Of a stretch of DNA of 64,000 bases, positions 9,253 to 18,149 are shown piece by piece. Position 1 is the first letter of the stretch, and every line of letters starts with the position of its first letter. Position numbers and translations under genes: made by a program. Below the pieces are notes generated by a model. That model was not told where the DNA came from and ran no database searches. It saw nothing but the letters and a program-made list of their open reading frames with translations. The DNA comes from Arboricoccus pini (GTDB lineage Bacteria; Pseudomonadota; Alphaproteobacteria; Geminicoccales; Geminicoccaceae), in contig NZ_FYEH01000018.1 of NCBI RefSeq assembly GCF_900187945.1, forward strand, positions 20,449 through 84,448, written 5' to 3'.

Positions 9253-10341
9253 CTAGCGATCCGAAGCGCGTGCCAGTGTCATCGCTTTGATGAGGGCCAC
9301 GACCTGCTGGCCCGGGGCCAGCGCCAAGTCGACCAGGGCTTCCTTGGTGATCAGTGAGGCCAGGCGCTGGCCGGCCGCGTCCAACTCGATCAGCACATCC
9401 ACGCCCGCCTGCGGCTCGATCCGTACGATGCGGCAGGTCAGGCGGTTGCGGATGCTGAGCCCCCGCACGCTGCCCGTCGCCAGGGCCACGTCCCGGGCCT
9501 TCACGTGCAGTCTTTCGCTTGCCCCCACGCGAAGACCGTTCGCGACCGGCAGGTGCATCATTCCGGCCGGATGCGCCAGACGCTGGACGCCGTCCTCCGG
9601 TGGACCCTGAACACTGGCCCTGAGCAGGGCGCTTACTTCGTGCCGGCCGGTCAGACGTTGCAACGCCGGATCACCGAGGACGGTCTCGACAGGCGCGCAG
9701 CTTAGAACGCGGCCTTGGTTCAGGAGCACGAGCGTATCCGCCAGCCGCACCACTTCGTCCACGTCGTGTGTGACGTAAACGATGGGAAGGCGCGCTTCGC
9801 GGCAGAGCCGTTCGAGATAAGGAAGGATCTCCAGCCGCCGCGGCTGGTCCAGCGAGGCCAGCGGCTCGTCCATTAAAAGGAGGCGCGGTGCCGAGAGGAG
9901 CGCCCGACCGATGGCGACGCGCTGCGTCTCGCCGCCGGAAAGGGCAGCCGGCCTGCGATCCAGCAGATGGCCGATGCCCAAAAGCTCGATGATCGCCGAC
10001 TCGTCCTGATGGACGGCATCGGCTGGTGCCAAGTCGCGACCGTAATGCAGGTTCTGCCTGACCGTCATGTGTGGGAAGAGGCGCGCATCCTGAAAGACAT
10101 AGCCGATGCGACGGCGGTGGGGCGGAAGGTGGAAGCGCTTGGCAGTGTCGAGCAGGACGGCCTCGCCGACGACGATCCGCCCGTGCCTTGGCTGGCGCAG
10201 GCCGGCAATAAGGCTGACGAGCGTGGTCTTGCCGCTGCCCGAGGGGCCAAAGAGGGCGGTGACGCCGTCAGGTGCTGCAAAGCTGACCTCCAGGGTGAAG
10301 GCGCCCTGGGTATGGTCGAGATTGACCTCGAGGGCACTCAT
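9253..10341 (-). CDS. modC: Molybdate ABC transporter ATP-binding protein ModC
   Basis: ModC powers molybdate uptake. The N-terminal ABC domain has Walker A GPSGSGKTT (about residues 32-40), signature LSGGETQRVAIGRAL, Walker B LLLMDEPLASLD and the switch His in VTHDVDEV. The C-terminal third (from about residue 285) is a TOBE/Mop domain with the LTCRIVRIEP and AGQQVVALIKA segments that bind oxyanion in regulatory control. The 362-residue size is standard. The start overlaps the modB stop by 4 nt, which couples the two. Last gene of the modABC operon. Confidence 0.95.
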   Translation of the reverse strand: MSALEVNLDHTQGAFTLEVSFAAPDGVTALFGPSGSGKTTLVSLIAGLRQPRHGRIVVGEAVLLDTAKRFHLPPHRRRIGYVFQDARLFPHMTVRQNLHYGRDLAPADAVHQDESAIIELLGIGHLLDRRPAALSGGETQRVAIGRALLSAPRLLLMDEPLASLDQPRRLEILPYLERLCREARLPIVYVTHDVDEVVRLADTLVLLNQGRVLSCAPVETVLGDPALQRLTGRHEVSALLRASVQGPPEDGVQRLAHPAGMMHLPVANGLRVGASERLHVKARDVALATGSVRGLSIRNRLTCRIVRIEPQAGVDVLIELDAAGQRLASLITKEALVDLALAPGQQVVALIKAMTLARASDR

Positions 10342-11036
10342 GCCTGGCCGAGGCGCCTTGCAGCGTAGCGCGCCATGCCTTCCGATGCGGCCAAAGCCAG
10401 CAGCGAGATGACGACGGCCACCAGCGTCAGGCGAAGCGCACCGGCATCGCCGCCCGGCACCTGAGTGTAGGTATAGATGGCGGCCGGCAAGGTTTGCGTT
10501 TCGCCCGGGATGTTGGAGACGAAGGTGATCGTGGCGCCGAACTCGCCCAGCGCCTTGGCAAAGCAGAGGACCACGCCGGCGAGGATGCCCGGCAGCATCA
10601 GGGGCAAGGTGATCGAGAGGAACACGCGTACCGGCGAGGCGCCGAGCGTTCCGGCTGCTGCTTCAAGCCGCTGGTCGACCGCCTCCAAGGAGAGACGGAT
10701 CGCCCGGACCAGGAGCGGAAATCCCATGACGGCGCAGGCCAGTGCCGCGCCGGTCCAGCGAAAGGCGAAGGTGAAGCCGAACCAGCTCCAGAGATAGGCG
10801 CCGATGGCGCCGCGCCGGCCGAACAGGAGCAGGAGGATATAGCCCGTCACGACAGGCGGCAGCACGAGCGGCGCGTGGATGAGGCCATCCAGGAGCGCGC
10901 GGCCCGGAAAGCGCCGCCTTGCCAGGAGCCACGCGGCGGCGATGCCAAAGGGCAGGGCACCGAAGGTGGCAAGGAGCGCCACTCTCAAGCTTAGGAGGAT
11001 CGCCGTCTGTTCGTCGGGGGTGAAGGCACTGAGCAT
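10338..11036 (-). CDS. modB: Molybdate ABC transporter permease ModB
   Basis: This 232-residue inner-membrane protein has five or six transmembrane helices and the permease EAA loop (about residues 125-150, AAGTLGASPVRVFLSITLPLMLPG). The N-terminal AWLLARRRFPGRALLDGLIHAPLVLPPVV and KALGEFGATITFVSNIPGETQTLP segments are specific to ModB. It forms the channel for molybdate between ModA and ModC. It starts 19 nt after modA and overlaps modC by 4 nt. Confidence 0.95.
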   Translation of the reverse strand: MLSAFTPDEQTAILLSLRVALLATFGALPFGIAAAWLLARRRFPGRALLDGLIHAPLVLPPVVTGYILLLLFGRRGAIGAYLWSWFGFTFAFRWTGAALACAVMGFPLLVRAIRLSLEAVDQRLEAAAGTLGASPVRVFLSITLPLMLPGILAGVVLCFAKALGEFGATITFVSNIPGETQTLPAAIYTYTQVPGGDAGALRLTLVAVVISLLALAASEGMARYAARRLGQA

Positions 11037-11055
11037 CTGGATCGCAAAGCGGCGC

Positions 11056-11856
11056 TCAGTTGCTCGTGCCGTCCAGCACGGTGAAGCCCTGCCGTTCGAA
11101 GGCAGCCTTGGCGGCGGGCGAGCGCAGGAAGGTCAGATAATCGCGCGCGCCCGACTCGTTGGCAGCATCTTTCAAGATAGCCGCCGGATAGATGATGGGC
11201 GGGTGGCTATCGAGGGGGAAGGTGCCGATGATCTTGACGCCGGGCTCGGCCGTGGCGTCGGTCGCGTAGACGATGCCCAGAGGGGCCTCGCCCCTGGCGA
11301 CCAGCGCCAGCGCCGCGCGCACGCTCTCAGACTGGGCCAGATGGTCCTTAACCTTCGGCCAGGCGCCGAGCTTCTCAAGCGCGGCCTTGCCATATTTGCC
11401 GCAAGGCACCGAGTCGACCTGGCCCATCGCCAGTCGGCCGCCGGCCAGGAGCGGGCTTGGATCGAAGCCCGGGCCGATCTCGACCTTATCGGTCTTGAAG
11501 TCCTTGGCGGCGACGAGCACGATGCGGTTGGCCAGAAGGTCGGTGCGCGTCTCCTTTTCGATCAGGGAGCGATCGGCCAGATAGTTCATCCAGTCCTGGT
11601 CGGCGGAGATGAAGACGTCGACAGGTGCCCCTTGCTCGATCTGCTTGGCCAGGGCCGAGCTGCCGGCGTAGCTGGCCTTGACCTGGACCTTGGTCTTGGT
11701 CGCGTAGGCTTGGTCGATCTCGTCCATCGCGTTCTTGAGGCTGGCGGCCCCGAAGGCGGTGAGCGTGCCTTCGGCTGCCATGAGGCGGGCTTGCGGCCAT
11801 GCCAGGATCAAGGCCGCGAGCAGGGCCGCCTTCAAAATGCCGAACCGTCGCATCAT
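11056..11856 (-). CDS. modA: Molybdate ABC transporter substrate-binding protein ModA
   Basis: A 266-residue periplasmic protein with an N-terminal signal peptide (hydrophobic ALLAALILAWPQARLMAAEG). The mature part has the ModA pattern: LTAFGAASLKNAMDEI, the SYAGSSALAKQIEQGAPVDV oxyanion-binding loop and ISADQDWM. It would bind molybdate or tungstate and deliver it to ModB. First gene of modABC, with GAGGAG as ribosome site 5-6 nt before ATG 11856. A ModE-type inverted repeat lies in its leader and overlaps that ribosome site region. Confidence 0.95.
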   Translation of the reverse strand: MMRRFGILKAALLAALILAWPQARLMAAEGTLTAFGAASLKNAMDEIDQAYATKTKVQVKASYAGSSALAKQIEQGAPVDVFISADQDWMNYLADRSLIEKETRTDLLANRIVLVAAKDFKTDKVEIGPGFDPSPLLAGGRLAMGQVDSVPCGKYGKAALEKLGAWPKVKDHLAQSESVRAALALVARGEAPLGIVYATDATAEPGVKIIGTFPLDSHPPIIYPAAILKDAANESGARDYLTFLRSPAAKAAFERQGFTVLDGTSN

Positions 11857-11864
11857 CGTCTCCT

Positions 11865-11888
11865 CGTTATATACCCGCGCATATCACG
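11865..11888. promoter_or_regulatory. ModE-type operator before modA
   Basis: On the plus strand CGTTATATA (11865-11873), 7 nt, then ATATCACG (11881-11888) form an imperfect inverted repeat (7 of 9 positions pair). The known ModE box consists of half sites like CGTTATATA/TATATAACG. It lies 9-32 nt upstream of the modA start, a position from which a bound repressor would block expression when molybdate is ample. Confidence 0.65.
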
Positions 11889-11903
11889 ATGGCGGCCGGT
11901 GCG

Positions 11904-12443
11904 TCATCCGGCATAAGCCCGGATATCGGCCAGCGCTTCTGCGACCAGTGTCTCGACGTCTGACCCGAGGTCGAGGATCAGGGCATTCTCACTCGGCAGG
12001 GGCTTTTCGAAATCGGCCAGTTGGCTGTCCAGGAGAGCCGGCGGCATGTAGTGGCCCTTACGCTTTTGCAGGCGCGACGCGATCAGTTCCTTGTCGCCGA
12101 AGAGGCAGATGAAGCGGATCGGCATGCCAGCCGCCGCCACCAGCCTGGCGCGGTAGCTGCGCTTCAGGGCTGAGGACGCGTTAACGACGCCGCCTTTCGC
12201 TCTCGCGGCCTGCCCGATCGCCTCCCCCAGTCGGTCGAGCCAGGGCCATCGGTCCTCATCGTGGAGGGGGATGCCGGCCGTCATCTTGTCGATATTGGCC
12301 TTGGGATGGAACTGGTCGCCTTCGAGAAAAGGCACGCCCAGGATCTCGGCGAGCCTGCCGCCGATCGTCGACTTGCCCGAGCCCGAGACGCCCATGACGA
12401 TGACGGCGAAGGGACGGTGCGGCGCAGCGGCAACGGGATCCAT
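11904..12443 (-). CDS. gntK: Gluconokinase
   Basis: GntK phosphorylates gluconate with ATP to 6-phosphogluconate. The 179-residue protein has Walker A MGVSGSGKST near the N-terminus, EGDQFHPKANIDKMTAGIPL (substrate loop, here typical of the family), DEDRWPWL and KGHYMPPALLDSQ near the C-terminus, all GntK hallmarks. ATG 12443 is chosen because GGAG lies 7 nt before it; the open frame upstream overlaps the pump gene and is not conserved. It stands downstream of the DHA2 pump in the same direction with a 31-nt gap, though a functional link is not evident. No gluconate transporter or Entner-Doudoroff genes are adjacent. Confidence 0.95.
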   Translation of the reverse strand: MDPVAAAPHRPFAVIVMGVSGSGKSTIGGRLAEILGVPFLEGDQFHPKANIDKMTAGIPLHDEDRWPWLDRLGEAIGQAARAKGGVVNASSALKRSYRARLVAAAGMPIRFICLFGDKELIASRLQKRKGHYMPPALLDSQLADFEKPLPSENALILDLGSDVETLVAEALADIRAYAG

Positions 12444-12474
12444 GACAACTCCGGAAGGGAAGATCGAGGCGGTC

Positions 12475-13989
12475 TTACTCGAGTGAGGCCGCCGCATCGA
12501 CCAGGGGGCTCGATCGTAGCGGGCGTTCCGGCAGAATGCACGCCAGCAGGGCGGCAAGGCCGGTCAGGATCGCGGCGGCGAGGAAGGCCAGGCTGCAGCC
12601 ATGCGCCACGAGACCGGCATCGCCGGCGACGTTTAGCAGGTCGAGGCCGCGATGGCCCTGGGTGAGGGCCACGGGACTGCCGGCCACAAGCGTCTGGGCG
12701 ACGATGGCCGTCAGCAGCGAGACGCCAATGGCTCCGCCCAGGGAGCGAAAGAAGGAAATGCAGGACGTGGCAACACCAAGATCCTGAGTCTCGACGGCGT
12801 TCTGTACGGCCACCAGCGCGACCGGCATCGAGAGGCCGATGCCGAAGCCGATGGCCGCTAGCTGGATCACGATCAGCAGCGGTGAGGGGGCGTGCGTCGC
12901 CAACAATCCCAGCGAGAGCAGGGTCAGGGTTGCCAGCCAGAGCCCCGCCAGCGGGTAGATCTTGTAGCGGCCCGTCTGGGCGACGCGCATACCCGTGCTG
13001 AGTGCTGCCGCCACGGTCGCGATGGTGATCGAGATCATGAGCAGGGAAGCTTCGCCGGTCGTGTAGCCGAGCCCATAGATGAGGAAGATCGGCAAAAGGA
13101 CGATGCAGCCGACCAGCGTCATCGAGGCCGGGATCGTGAAGCCGACGACAATCGTAAAGACCGGGTTGCGAAAGAGGCGAAGCGGCAGGACGGGCTCGGC
13201 AGCGCTTTCCTGGCGGGCGATAAAGAGTCCCGAGAGGACCAGCGCCAGGGCGAAGAGGCCCCATAGCCGGAGGTCGGACCAGGGCAGGTCGTTGCCGCCC
13301 ATGACCAGAAAGCCGATCAGGCACGCGATGGCGCCTGTGAAGATCGAGGAGCCGGCCCAGTCGATGCGGTGACGCACGCCGCGCGGTCGAAGAAGGCGCA
13401 AAGCCCGCTGGATCACGATCAATGCCAGGAGGCAGATCGGCACGTTGAGCCAGAAGATCCAGGGCCAGGCGGCGTGCTGGATGATCGCCCCGCCAAGGAC
13501 CGGCCCCAGCACGTTGCCGGCAGCGAACGCGCCGCCGATATAGCCCTGCCAGCGACCGCGCTCGCGCGGGCTGACGAGATCGGCGATCGTCGCGTGCGCC
13601 ATCGCCAGCAGGCCGCCGCCGCCAATCCCTTGCAGCGCGCGCGCCAGGACGAGGGCCAGCATGGTGGGGGCCAGCGCGCAGAGCACCGACGCCACCATGA
13701 AGATCGAGATCGCCGTCATGAGCATTGGTCGGCGACCATGGAGGTCGCTGAGCTTGCCGTAGATCGGCGTCGAGGCCGTCGAGGTTAAAAGATAGATCGA
13801 GACGATCCACGAGACATTTTTAAGGTCACCCAGGGCGGCGCCGATATTGCCCAGTGCCGTGGCGACGACGGTCTGATCCAATGTGGCCAGGAAATTTCCC
13901 AGCATGAGGCCGCAAAAAGCGATGCGGATCTGACTGTTGGTGAAGCTGGGCCCAGTATCGGCGAACGGACGGGCGACGGTAGCGGACAT
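12475..13989 (-). CDS. MFS multidrug efflux transporter, DHA2 family (EmrB/QacA type)
   Basis: A 504-residue membrane protein with 14 predicted helices, the DHA2 size. Typical motifs are LDQTVVATALGNIGAALG in helix 1 (family motif with the acidic residue), GKLSDLHGRRPML (motif A) and ARALQGIGGGGLLAMAHATIADLV. It would export drugs or toxic aromatics with proton exchange. ATG 13989 is taken as start; a TTG at 14010 extends it, and neither has a good ribosome site. It is divergent from marR with a perfect inverted repeat in between, so it probably belongs to the same regulon as the FUSC-HlyD pump. Confidence 0.9.
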   Translation of the reverse strand: MSATVARPFADTGPSFTNSQIRIAFCGLMLGNFLATLDQTVVATALGNIGAALGDLKNVSWIVSIYLLTSTASTPIYGKLSDLHGRRPMLMTAISIFMVASVLCALAPTMLALVLARALQGIGGGGLLAMAHATIADLVSPRERGRWQGYIGGAFAAGNVLGPVLGGAIIQHAAWPWIFWLNVPICLLALIVIQRALRLLRPRGVRHRIDWAGSSIFTGAIACLIGFLVMGGNDLPWSDLRLWGLFALALVLSGLFIARQESAAEPVLPLRLFRNPVFTIVVGFTIPASMTLVGCIVLLPIFLIYGLGYTTGEASLLMISITIATVAAALSTGMRVAQTGRYKIYPLAGLWLATLTLLSLGLLATHAPSPLLIVIQLAAIGFGIGLSMPVALVAVQNAVETQDLGVATSCISFFRSLGGAIGVSLLTAIVAQTLVAGSPVALTQGHRGLDLLNVAGDAGLVAHGCSLAFLAAAILTGLAALLACILPERPLRSSPLVDAAASLE

Positions 13990-14148
13990 GAGGGCACGGC
14001 CGAAGGTCAAGGTGAAGAGACGTCCAGGAACACCCGTATGCGCGCCGACGTCGTTTGGCCTCGCGGTTTTAGCAATGCCGCGCGCCTATCGGCCTCGTCA
14101 ATCCATCATGGCAGCCATCGCTGATTGCGGGTATCCGTCCGATTGCAT

Positions 14149-14173
14149 TTAGATAGGTGTCAAAACTATCTAA
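14149..14173. promoter_or_regulatory. MarR-type operator in the divergent pump/marR region
   Basis: TTAGATAG (14149-14156) and CTATCTAA (14166-14173) form a perfect 8-nt inverted repeat with a 9-nt spacer, just 5 nt before the marR ATG at 14179. MarR proteins bind such palindromes of this size, and the position fits autorepression. It also lies 160 nt upstream of the DHA2 pump start, so control of both directions is possible. Confidence 0.65.
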
Positions 14174-14178
14174 GCGGC

Positions 14179-14655
14179 ATGTCGACACCGCCGATCAGCG
14201 CCGCACGGCAGACCTTCGGTCTGCGCCTTCTTCGCGTATCCCGCCTCTGGCGACGCGCGGTGAACGAGGTGTTGGCCCGCTACAATCTCTCCGAATCGAC
14301 CTCACTGCCACTCTTCCTGCTTCGCGCCGGCGGCTCGGGCCTGCGCCAGGGAGCGCTAGCTGCCCAGCTCGGCATCGAGGGGCCTTCGCTTGTCCGTCTG
14401 CTCGACCGATTGGCGGCCGAAGGGCTGGTTGAGCGCTGGCCGGACCCGAGCGACAGGCGCGCCCGGACAGTGCATTTGACCCCCTCGGGACTGGCGCTGG
14501 TCGAACGGATCGACGAAGTCTTGACGGATACCCGCCTGCGACTAACAGGGCAGGTCAGCGAGGCCGAGCTCGAAGTCTGCCTCGGCGTCTTCGATCAGGT
14601 CGAGACCTCGGCGGCGCGAGCCGAGCCGCATCTTGGACAGGAGGGGCGGGTCTGA
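14179..14655 (+). CDS. MarR family transcriptional regulator
   Basis: A 158-residue MarR protein with the winged helix: LRQGALAAQLGIEGPSLVRLLDRLAAEGLVERWPDPSDRRART is split here into recognition helix EGPSLVRLLDRL and the wing DPSDRRARTVHLTPSG. These repressors respond to phenolic and other lipophilic ligands. ATG 14179 is chosen because the open frame upstream includes the operator palindrome. Its stop overlaps the FUSC gene start (TGATG), so regulator and pump are one transcript. It resembles SlyA/AaeR-like regulators of aromatic acid efflux in arrangement, but the ligand is unknown. Confidence 0.92.
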   Translation: MSTPPISAARQTFGLRLLRVSRLWRRAVNEVLARYNLSESTSLPLFLLRAGGSGLRQGALAAQLGIEGPSLVRLLDRLAAEGLVERWPDPSDRRARTVHLTPSGLALVERIDEVLTDTRLRLTGQVSEAELEVCLGVFDQVETSAARAEPHLGQEGRV

Positions 14656-16727
14656 TGCTGATCCCCGGCTGGCGTGCCTGGGTCTTTTCGCTCAAGGCCT
14701 ATATCGCCATGGCGCTGGCGCTCTTTATCGCCTTCTCGATCGACCTGCCGCGCCCCTATTGGGCGATGGGCACCGTTTATATCGTCGCCCAGCCTCTTTC
14801 TGGCATGGTGCAGTCGAAGGCCGCCTACCGCGTCGCGGGCACGCTGGGCGGGGCCATTTTCGCCATCTTCGTGATGCCGATCTTCATCACGTCGCCCGAG
14901 TTGCTGACCGCAGTCCTGGCTCTTTGGACCGGGCTTTGCCTCTATTGCTCGTTGATGGACAAGACCCCCCGCAGCTACGCCTTCATGCTGGCGGGCTACA
15001 CTGCGGCCTTCATCTCATTCCCCTCGGTGGGTACGCCCCAGAACATCTTCGATATCGGCCTTGCCCGGTCGGAAGAGATCATTCTGGCCATTCTCTGCGT
15101 CACCGTCATCGACATGCTGATCCTACCGCAACGTGTAGGGCCCGTTCTCGAACAGCGCCTCGATATCTGGTTTGCCAACGTCATCGACTGGGCGCGCGGT
15201 GTCCTGCTTCCACGCAACCTCGCGGAGGGGGCGAGCACCGACGATGCGCCGCATCGCCTCATCCTCGATGCTGTCGCCATCGAGCAACTTCGTACACATG
15301 CTGCCTTCGATACGCCTCGCCTGCGACGCGTCCAGCCATCGCTTTTCCAGCTGCAGCAGAGAATGCAGTCGCTCTTTGCTGTCATTAGTGCCCTCGACGA
15401 CCGCCTGACCCAGATCCGCCAGCATCGACCGGACCTCGCAGCCGAACTCGACTCCGGCCTTGAGGAGATCGAACTCTGGGTCAAAGACCCCGACCCTGGC
15501 CGGGTCCAGCATCTTCATAAGTTGTTGCACAGCCTTGAGCCCTCGCCCGCGGCCATCCGAGAGAGCCGGGATGAGCTTCTCCTCGCCAACGCCATCGCCC
15601 GGCTGCGCAATCTCGTCGACTACTGGGTGGAATGTCAGGTGTTGCGTGCCGAGGTCACGGCCGGTACCCCCGCTCCCCGGGCGAGTGCTCCGATAGCCGT
15701 GCATCGCGATCATGCCATGGCTGCTCTCTCGGCCGTGGCAGCCATGCTGGCGGTCGGCGTCTGCTGCACCTTTTGGATTGCTGCCGGCTGGAGCGATGGT
15801 GCCTCGGCACCGATGATGGCGGCCGTCCTCTGCTGCTTTTTCGCAACGCAAGACGACCCGTCGCCGATGATCGCCACTTTCGTCCAGATGATGATTTTTG
15901 CCGTAGGCATCGCCGGCCTCTATCTGTTCTGGGTGTTCCCCGCGATTGACGGCTATACGATGTTGGTCGCCTCCCTCGCCCCCTTCACCATCCTGGCCGG
16001 CACCTATATCGCCATGCCGCAAACCATGCTCTATGGTCTGGCACTGGTGGTGAACGCTGCGGCGTCGATGGGCCTAGCGGAAACCTATACCGCGGATGTG
16101 CAATCCTTCCTTAACAGCTCGACGGCCCTCGTGCTTGGCAGCTACACGGCACTGGTCGTGACGCGGCTTGTCCGAACTGTTGGCGCCGACTTCATGGTCA
16201 GGCGGCTTGTTCGGGCGATGCAGCGCGACCTCGCCGACATTTCGCTGGGTCGTCTGCAGATCAGTCGGGAGCATCTCGAGGGCCGTATGTTCGATCGCAT
16301 CAGCGCGCTCATTCCGCGCGTGCGTGGCCAGGCACCCGAGCAGGGCATGCGCGTTCTGCGCGAGGCCCTGGCTGATTTTCGCCTCGGCTATAATCTTTTG
16401 ACGCTGCGCCGCCTGCGCAAGCGCCTCTCGACACCTGCTCGCGAGCAACTGGCGTCGTTTCTCCGCTCGCTGCCTCCTTTCTTCAAGCGCCGGCGGAGCG
16501 GTCGGGATCACGGCTCCGCAGCACTGCTGGACGAGCTCGACAGGCTCATCGCGACGATCGGGCGGGAACCCTCGAACCACCTGACCAACGAGATCCTTTT
16601 GACCCTCATCGGCTCCAGACGTGCGCTTTGCCCCGAGGCGACCTTCGGCTCCGCTGCCATTGATTCCTTACCCCCGGGTATGCCCCCAAGCAGGGCCAGG
16701 GTCGGCACCCTGGAGGAAACCGCATGA
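14655..16727 (+). CDS. FUSC family protein (AaeB/YccS-like aromatic acid exporter)
   Basis: A 690-residue inner-membrane protein with two blocks of hydrophobic helices (about residues 10-165 and 350-510) separated and followed by soluble regions, the FUSC/AaeB layout. IDLPRPYWAMGTVYIVAQPL near the N-terminus is a family signature. With the following DUF1656 and HlyD-type proteins it forms an efflux unit like AaeXAB, which exports hydroxybenzoates in E. coli. Substrate here is inferred only. Start overlaps the marR stop; end overlaps the DUF1656 gene (ATGA). Confidence 0.9.
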   Translation: MLIPGWRAWVFSLKAYIAMALALFIAFSIDLPRPYWAMGTVYIVAQPLSGMVQSKAAYRVAGTLGGAIFAIFVMPIFITSPELLTAVLALWTGLCLYCSLMDKTPRSYAFMLAGYTAAFISFPSVGTPQNIFDIGLARSEEIILAILCVTVIDMLILPQRVGPVLEQRLDIWFANVIDWARGVLLPRNLAEGASTDDAPHRLILDAVAIEQLRTHAAFDTPRLRRVQPSLFQLQQRMQSLFAVISALDDRLTQIRQHRPDLAAELDSGLEEIELWVKDPDPGRVQHLHKLLHSLEPSPAAIRESRDELLLANAIARLRNLVDYWVECQVLRAEVTAGTPAPRASAPIAVHRDHAMAALSAVAAMLAVGVCCTFWIAAGWSDGASAPMMAAVLCCFFATQDDPSPMIATFVQMMIFAVGIAGLYLFWVFPAIDGYTMLVASLAPFTILAGTYIAMPQTMLYGLALVVNAAASMGLAETYTADVQSFLNSSTALVLGSYTALVVTRLVRTVGADFMVRRLVRAMQRDLADISLGRLQISREHLEGRMFDRISALIPRVRGQAPEQGMRVLREALADFRLGYNLLTLRRLRKRLSTPAREQLASFLRSLPPFFKRRRSGRDHGSAALLDELDRLIATIGREPSNHLTNEILLTLIGSRRALCPEATFGSAAIDSLPPGMPPSRARVGTLEETA

Positions 16728-16930
16728 ATCATGAGCTCGACATCTATGGCCTGTTCATCACCCCGCTTCTTGCCTGGGCCGTCATCGCCTGGCTGATCTC
16801 CATCCCTCTTCGTCGCCTGCTCGAGACAATCGGCTTTTATCGTCTCGTCTGGCACAGAGCACTGTTCGATACCGCTTTGTTCTTCATCCTCCTGGGCGGC
16901 GTTTGGTACGCCGTCCTGCAGTGGACCTGA
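16724..16930 (+). CDS. DUF1656 (AaeX-like) small membrane protein
   Basis: A 68-residue protein with two hydrophobic helices and a short basic loop. The family signature is an N-terminal EL-IYGLFITPLLAWAVIAW and a second helix ending VWYAVLQW. DUF1656 genes nearly always sit between FUSC and HlyD genes, as here, but what the protein does in the pump is not known. It overlaps the FUSC gene by 4 nt. Confidence 0.88.
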   Translation: MNHELDIYGLFITPLLAWAVIAWLISIPLRRLLETIGFYRLVWHRALFDTALFFILLGGVWYAVLQWT

Positions 16931-16985
16931 CAAAGCCGGTCCGAAGAAAAAGAATGAAAGGGCCGGCGCTCCGGCAACCGAGGTC

Positions 16986-17903
16986 ATGAAAGTCCTAGCA
17001 ACCCTCCTGGTGCGTCTTCTTGTCACCATCTGCGTCGTCGCCGTGGCCGTTCTCGTCGGCTGGCAGCTCTGGGTCTACTACATGGAGGATCCCTGGACGC
17101 GGGACGGCCGTGTGCGCGCCGACGTCGTCCAGATCGCTCCCGACGTTTCGGGCCTCGTGACGAGCGTTGCCGTCGTCGACAATCAGATCGTGCAGAAGGG
17201 CCAGGCTCTTTTTACGATCGACCAGGCGCGCTTTGAGCTGGCGCTGCGCGAGGCCAACGCCACGGTCGAGGCCAAGGAGGCGACCATGGAACAGGCGCGG
17301 CGTGACGCCAGTCGCTATCAGCGGCTCGACACCAACGCTGTCTCGCAGTCGTCCCGCGAGCAGGCCGAGAGCCAGTATCTCACTGCCAAGGCCGACTATG
17401 ACCAGGCGGTCGCGGACCGCGATACCGCCAAGCTCAATCTCGACCGCACCGTCGTCACCGCGCCGGTCAATGGTATCGTCACGAATTTCGGCCTGCGTCC
17501 CGGCACCTATGTGAGTGCCGGCCGCGGCGTCTTCGCGGTCATCGATCGCGACAGCTACTATGTGAACGGCTACTTCGAGGAGACGAAGCTCGAGCGGATC
17601 AATATCGGCGATCCCGTCAGCATCCATCTCATGGGCAGCAGTGTCGACATGCGTGGCCGGGTCGAGAGCATCGCCAGCGGCATCGTCGACCGCGAGCGTT
17701 CGGACAGCGCCGATCTCCTGGCGGACGTCAACCCGACCTTCAGCTGGGTCCGCCTTGCCCAGCGCATTCCCGTCCGCGTGCGCCTCGAGGACGTGCCGCC
17801 CGAGGTCAAGCTGGTCGCCGGGCGGACGGTGACGGTCACGGTCCTCGAGAACGAGGCGCCACGGGGCCAGACCGCTGTGCCCGGGCCAGCGCCCAGGAAT
17901 TGA
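16986..17903 (+). CDS. HlyD family periplasmic adaptor (AaeA/EmrA type)
   Basis: A 305-residue membrane fusion protein. It has one N-terminal transmembrane helix (residues about 5-27), a biotinyl-lipoyl-like half (DPWTRDGRVRADVVQIAPDV), a short alpha-hairpin (about 85-145), the second lipoyl half (TAPVNGIVTNFGLRPGTYV) and a beta-barrel (YFEETKLERINIGDPVSI). It would link the FUSC transporter to an outer-membrane channel, which is not encoded here. Final gene of the marR-led operon, 55 nt after DUF1656. Confidence 0.92.
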   Translation: MKVLATLLVRLLVTICVVAVAVLVGWQLWVYYMEDPWTRDGRVRADVVQIAPDVSGLVTSVAVVDNQIVQKGQALFTIDQARFELALREANATVEAKEATMEQARRDASRYQRLDTNAVSQSSREQAESQYLTAKADYDQAVADRDTAKLNLDRTVVTAPVNGIVTNFGLRPGTYVSAGRGVFAVIDRDSYYVNGYFEETKLERINIGDPVSIHLMGSSVDMRGRVESIASGIVDRERSDSADLLADVNPTFSWVRLAQRIPVRVRLEDVPPEVKLVAGRTVTVTVLENEAPRGQTAVPGPAPRN

Positions 17904-17909
17904 CCGAAC

Positions 17910-18149
17910 TCAGGCCTGGGCCGGCGGAGGCATGCCCGGCTCGATGACGTCGGGATCGCCTCCCGGGGGTTCGATCTCGGGCGGCAGATCGTTCGGCGGA
18001 TCCTTAGCTGGTGGCAGGATGTCGGGCAGGTCCGGATCAGGCCAAGGCGGCGCGCCCGGCGGTAAGGGAGGCGGTATCGGATCGGGGGGCAGCGGCTGCC
18101 CAGCCCGATGATCGCAGATGTGCGAGAAATCGTCATGATCGGCCAGCAT
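17910..18149 (-). CDS. Proline-rich small hypothetical protein
   Basis: A 79-residue acidic protein, about one third proline, with repeated PP, PPG and DP steps and no Cys or hydrophobic core. A GGAG ribosome site lies 5 nt before ATG 18149. It converges with the HlyD gene. Low complexity makes homology useless here, and it could be an antisense open frame, but the ribosome site and isolated position favour a real, disordered protein. No function can be proposed. Confidence 0.4.
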   Translation of the reverse strand: MLADHDDFSHICDHRAGQPLPPDPIPPPLPPGAPPWPDPDLPDILPPAKDPPNDLPPEIEPPGGDPDVIEPGMPPPAQA

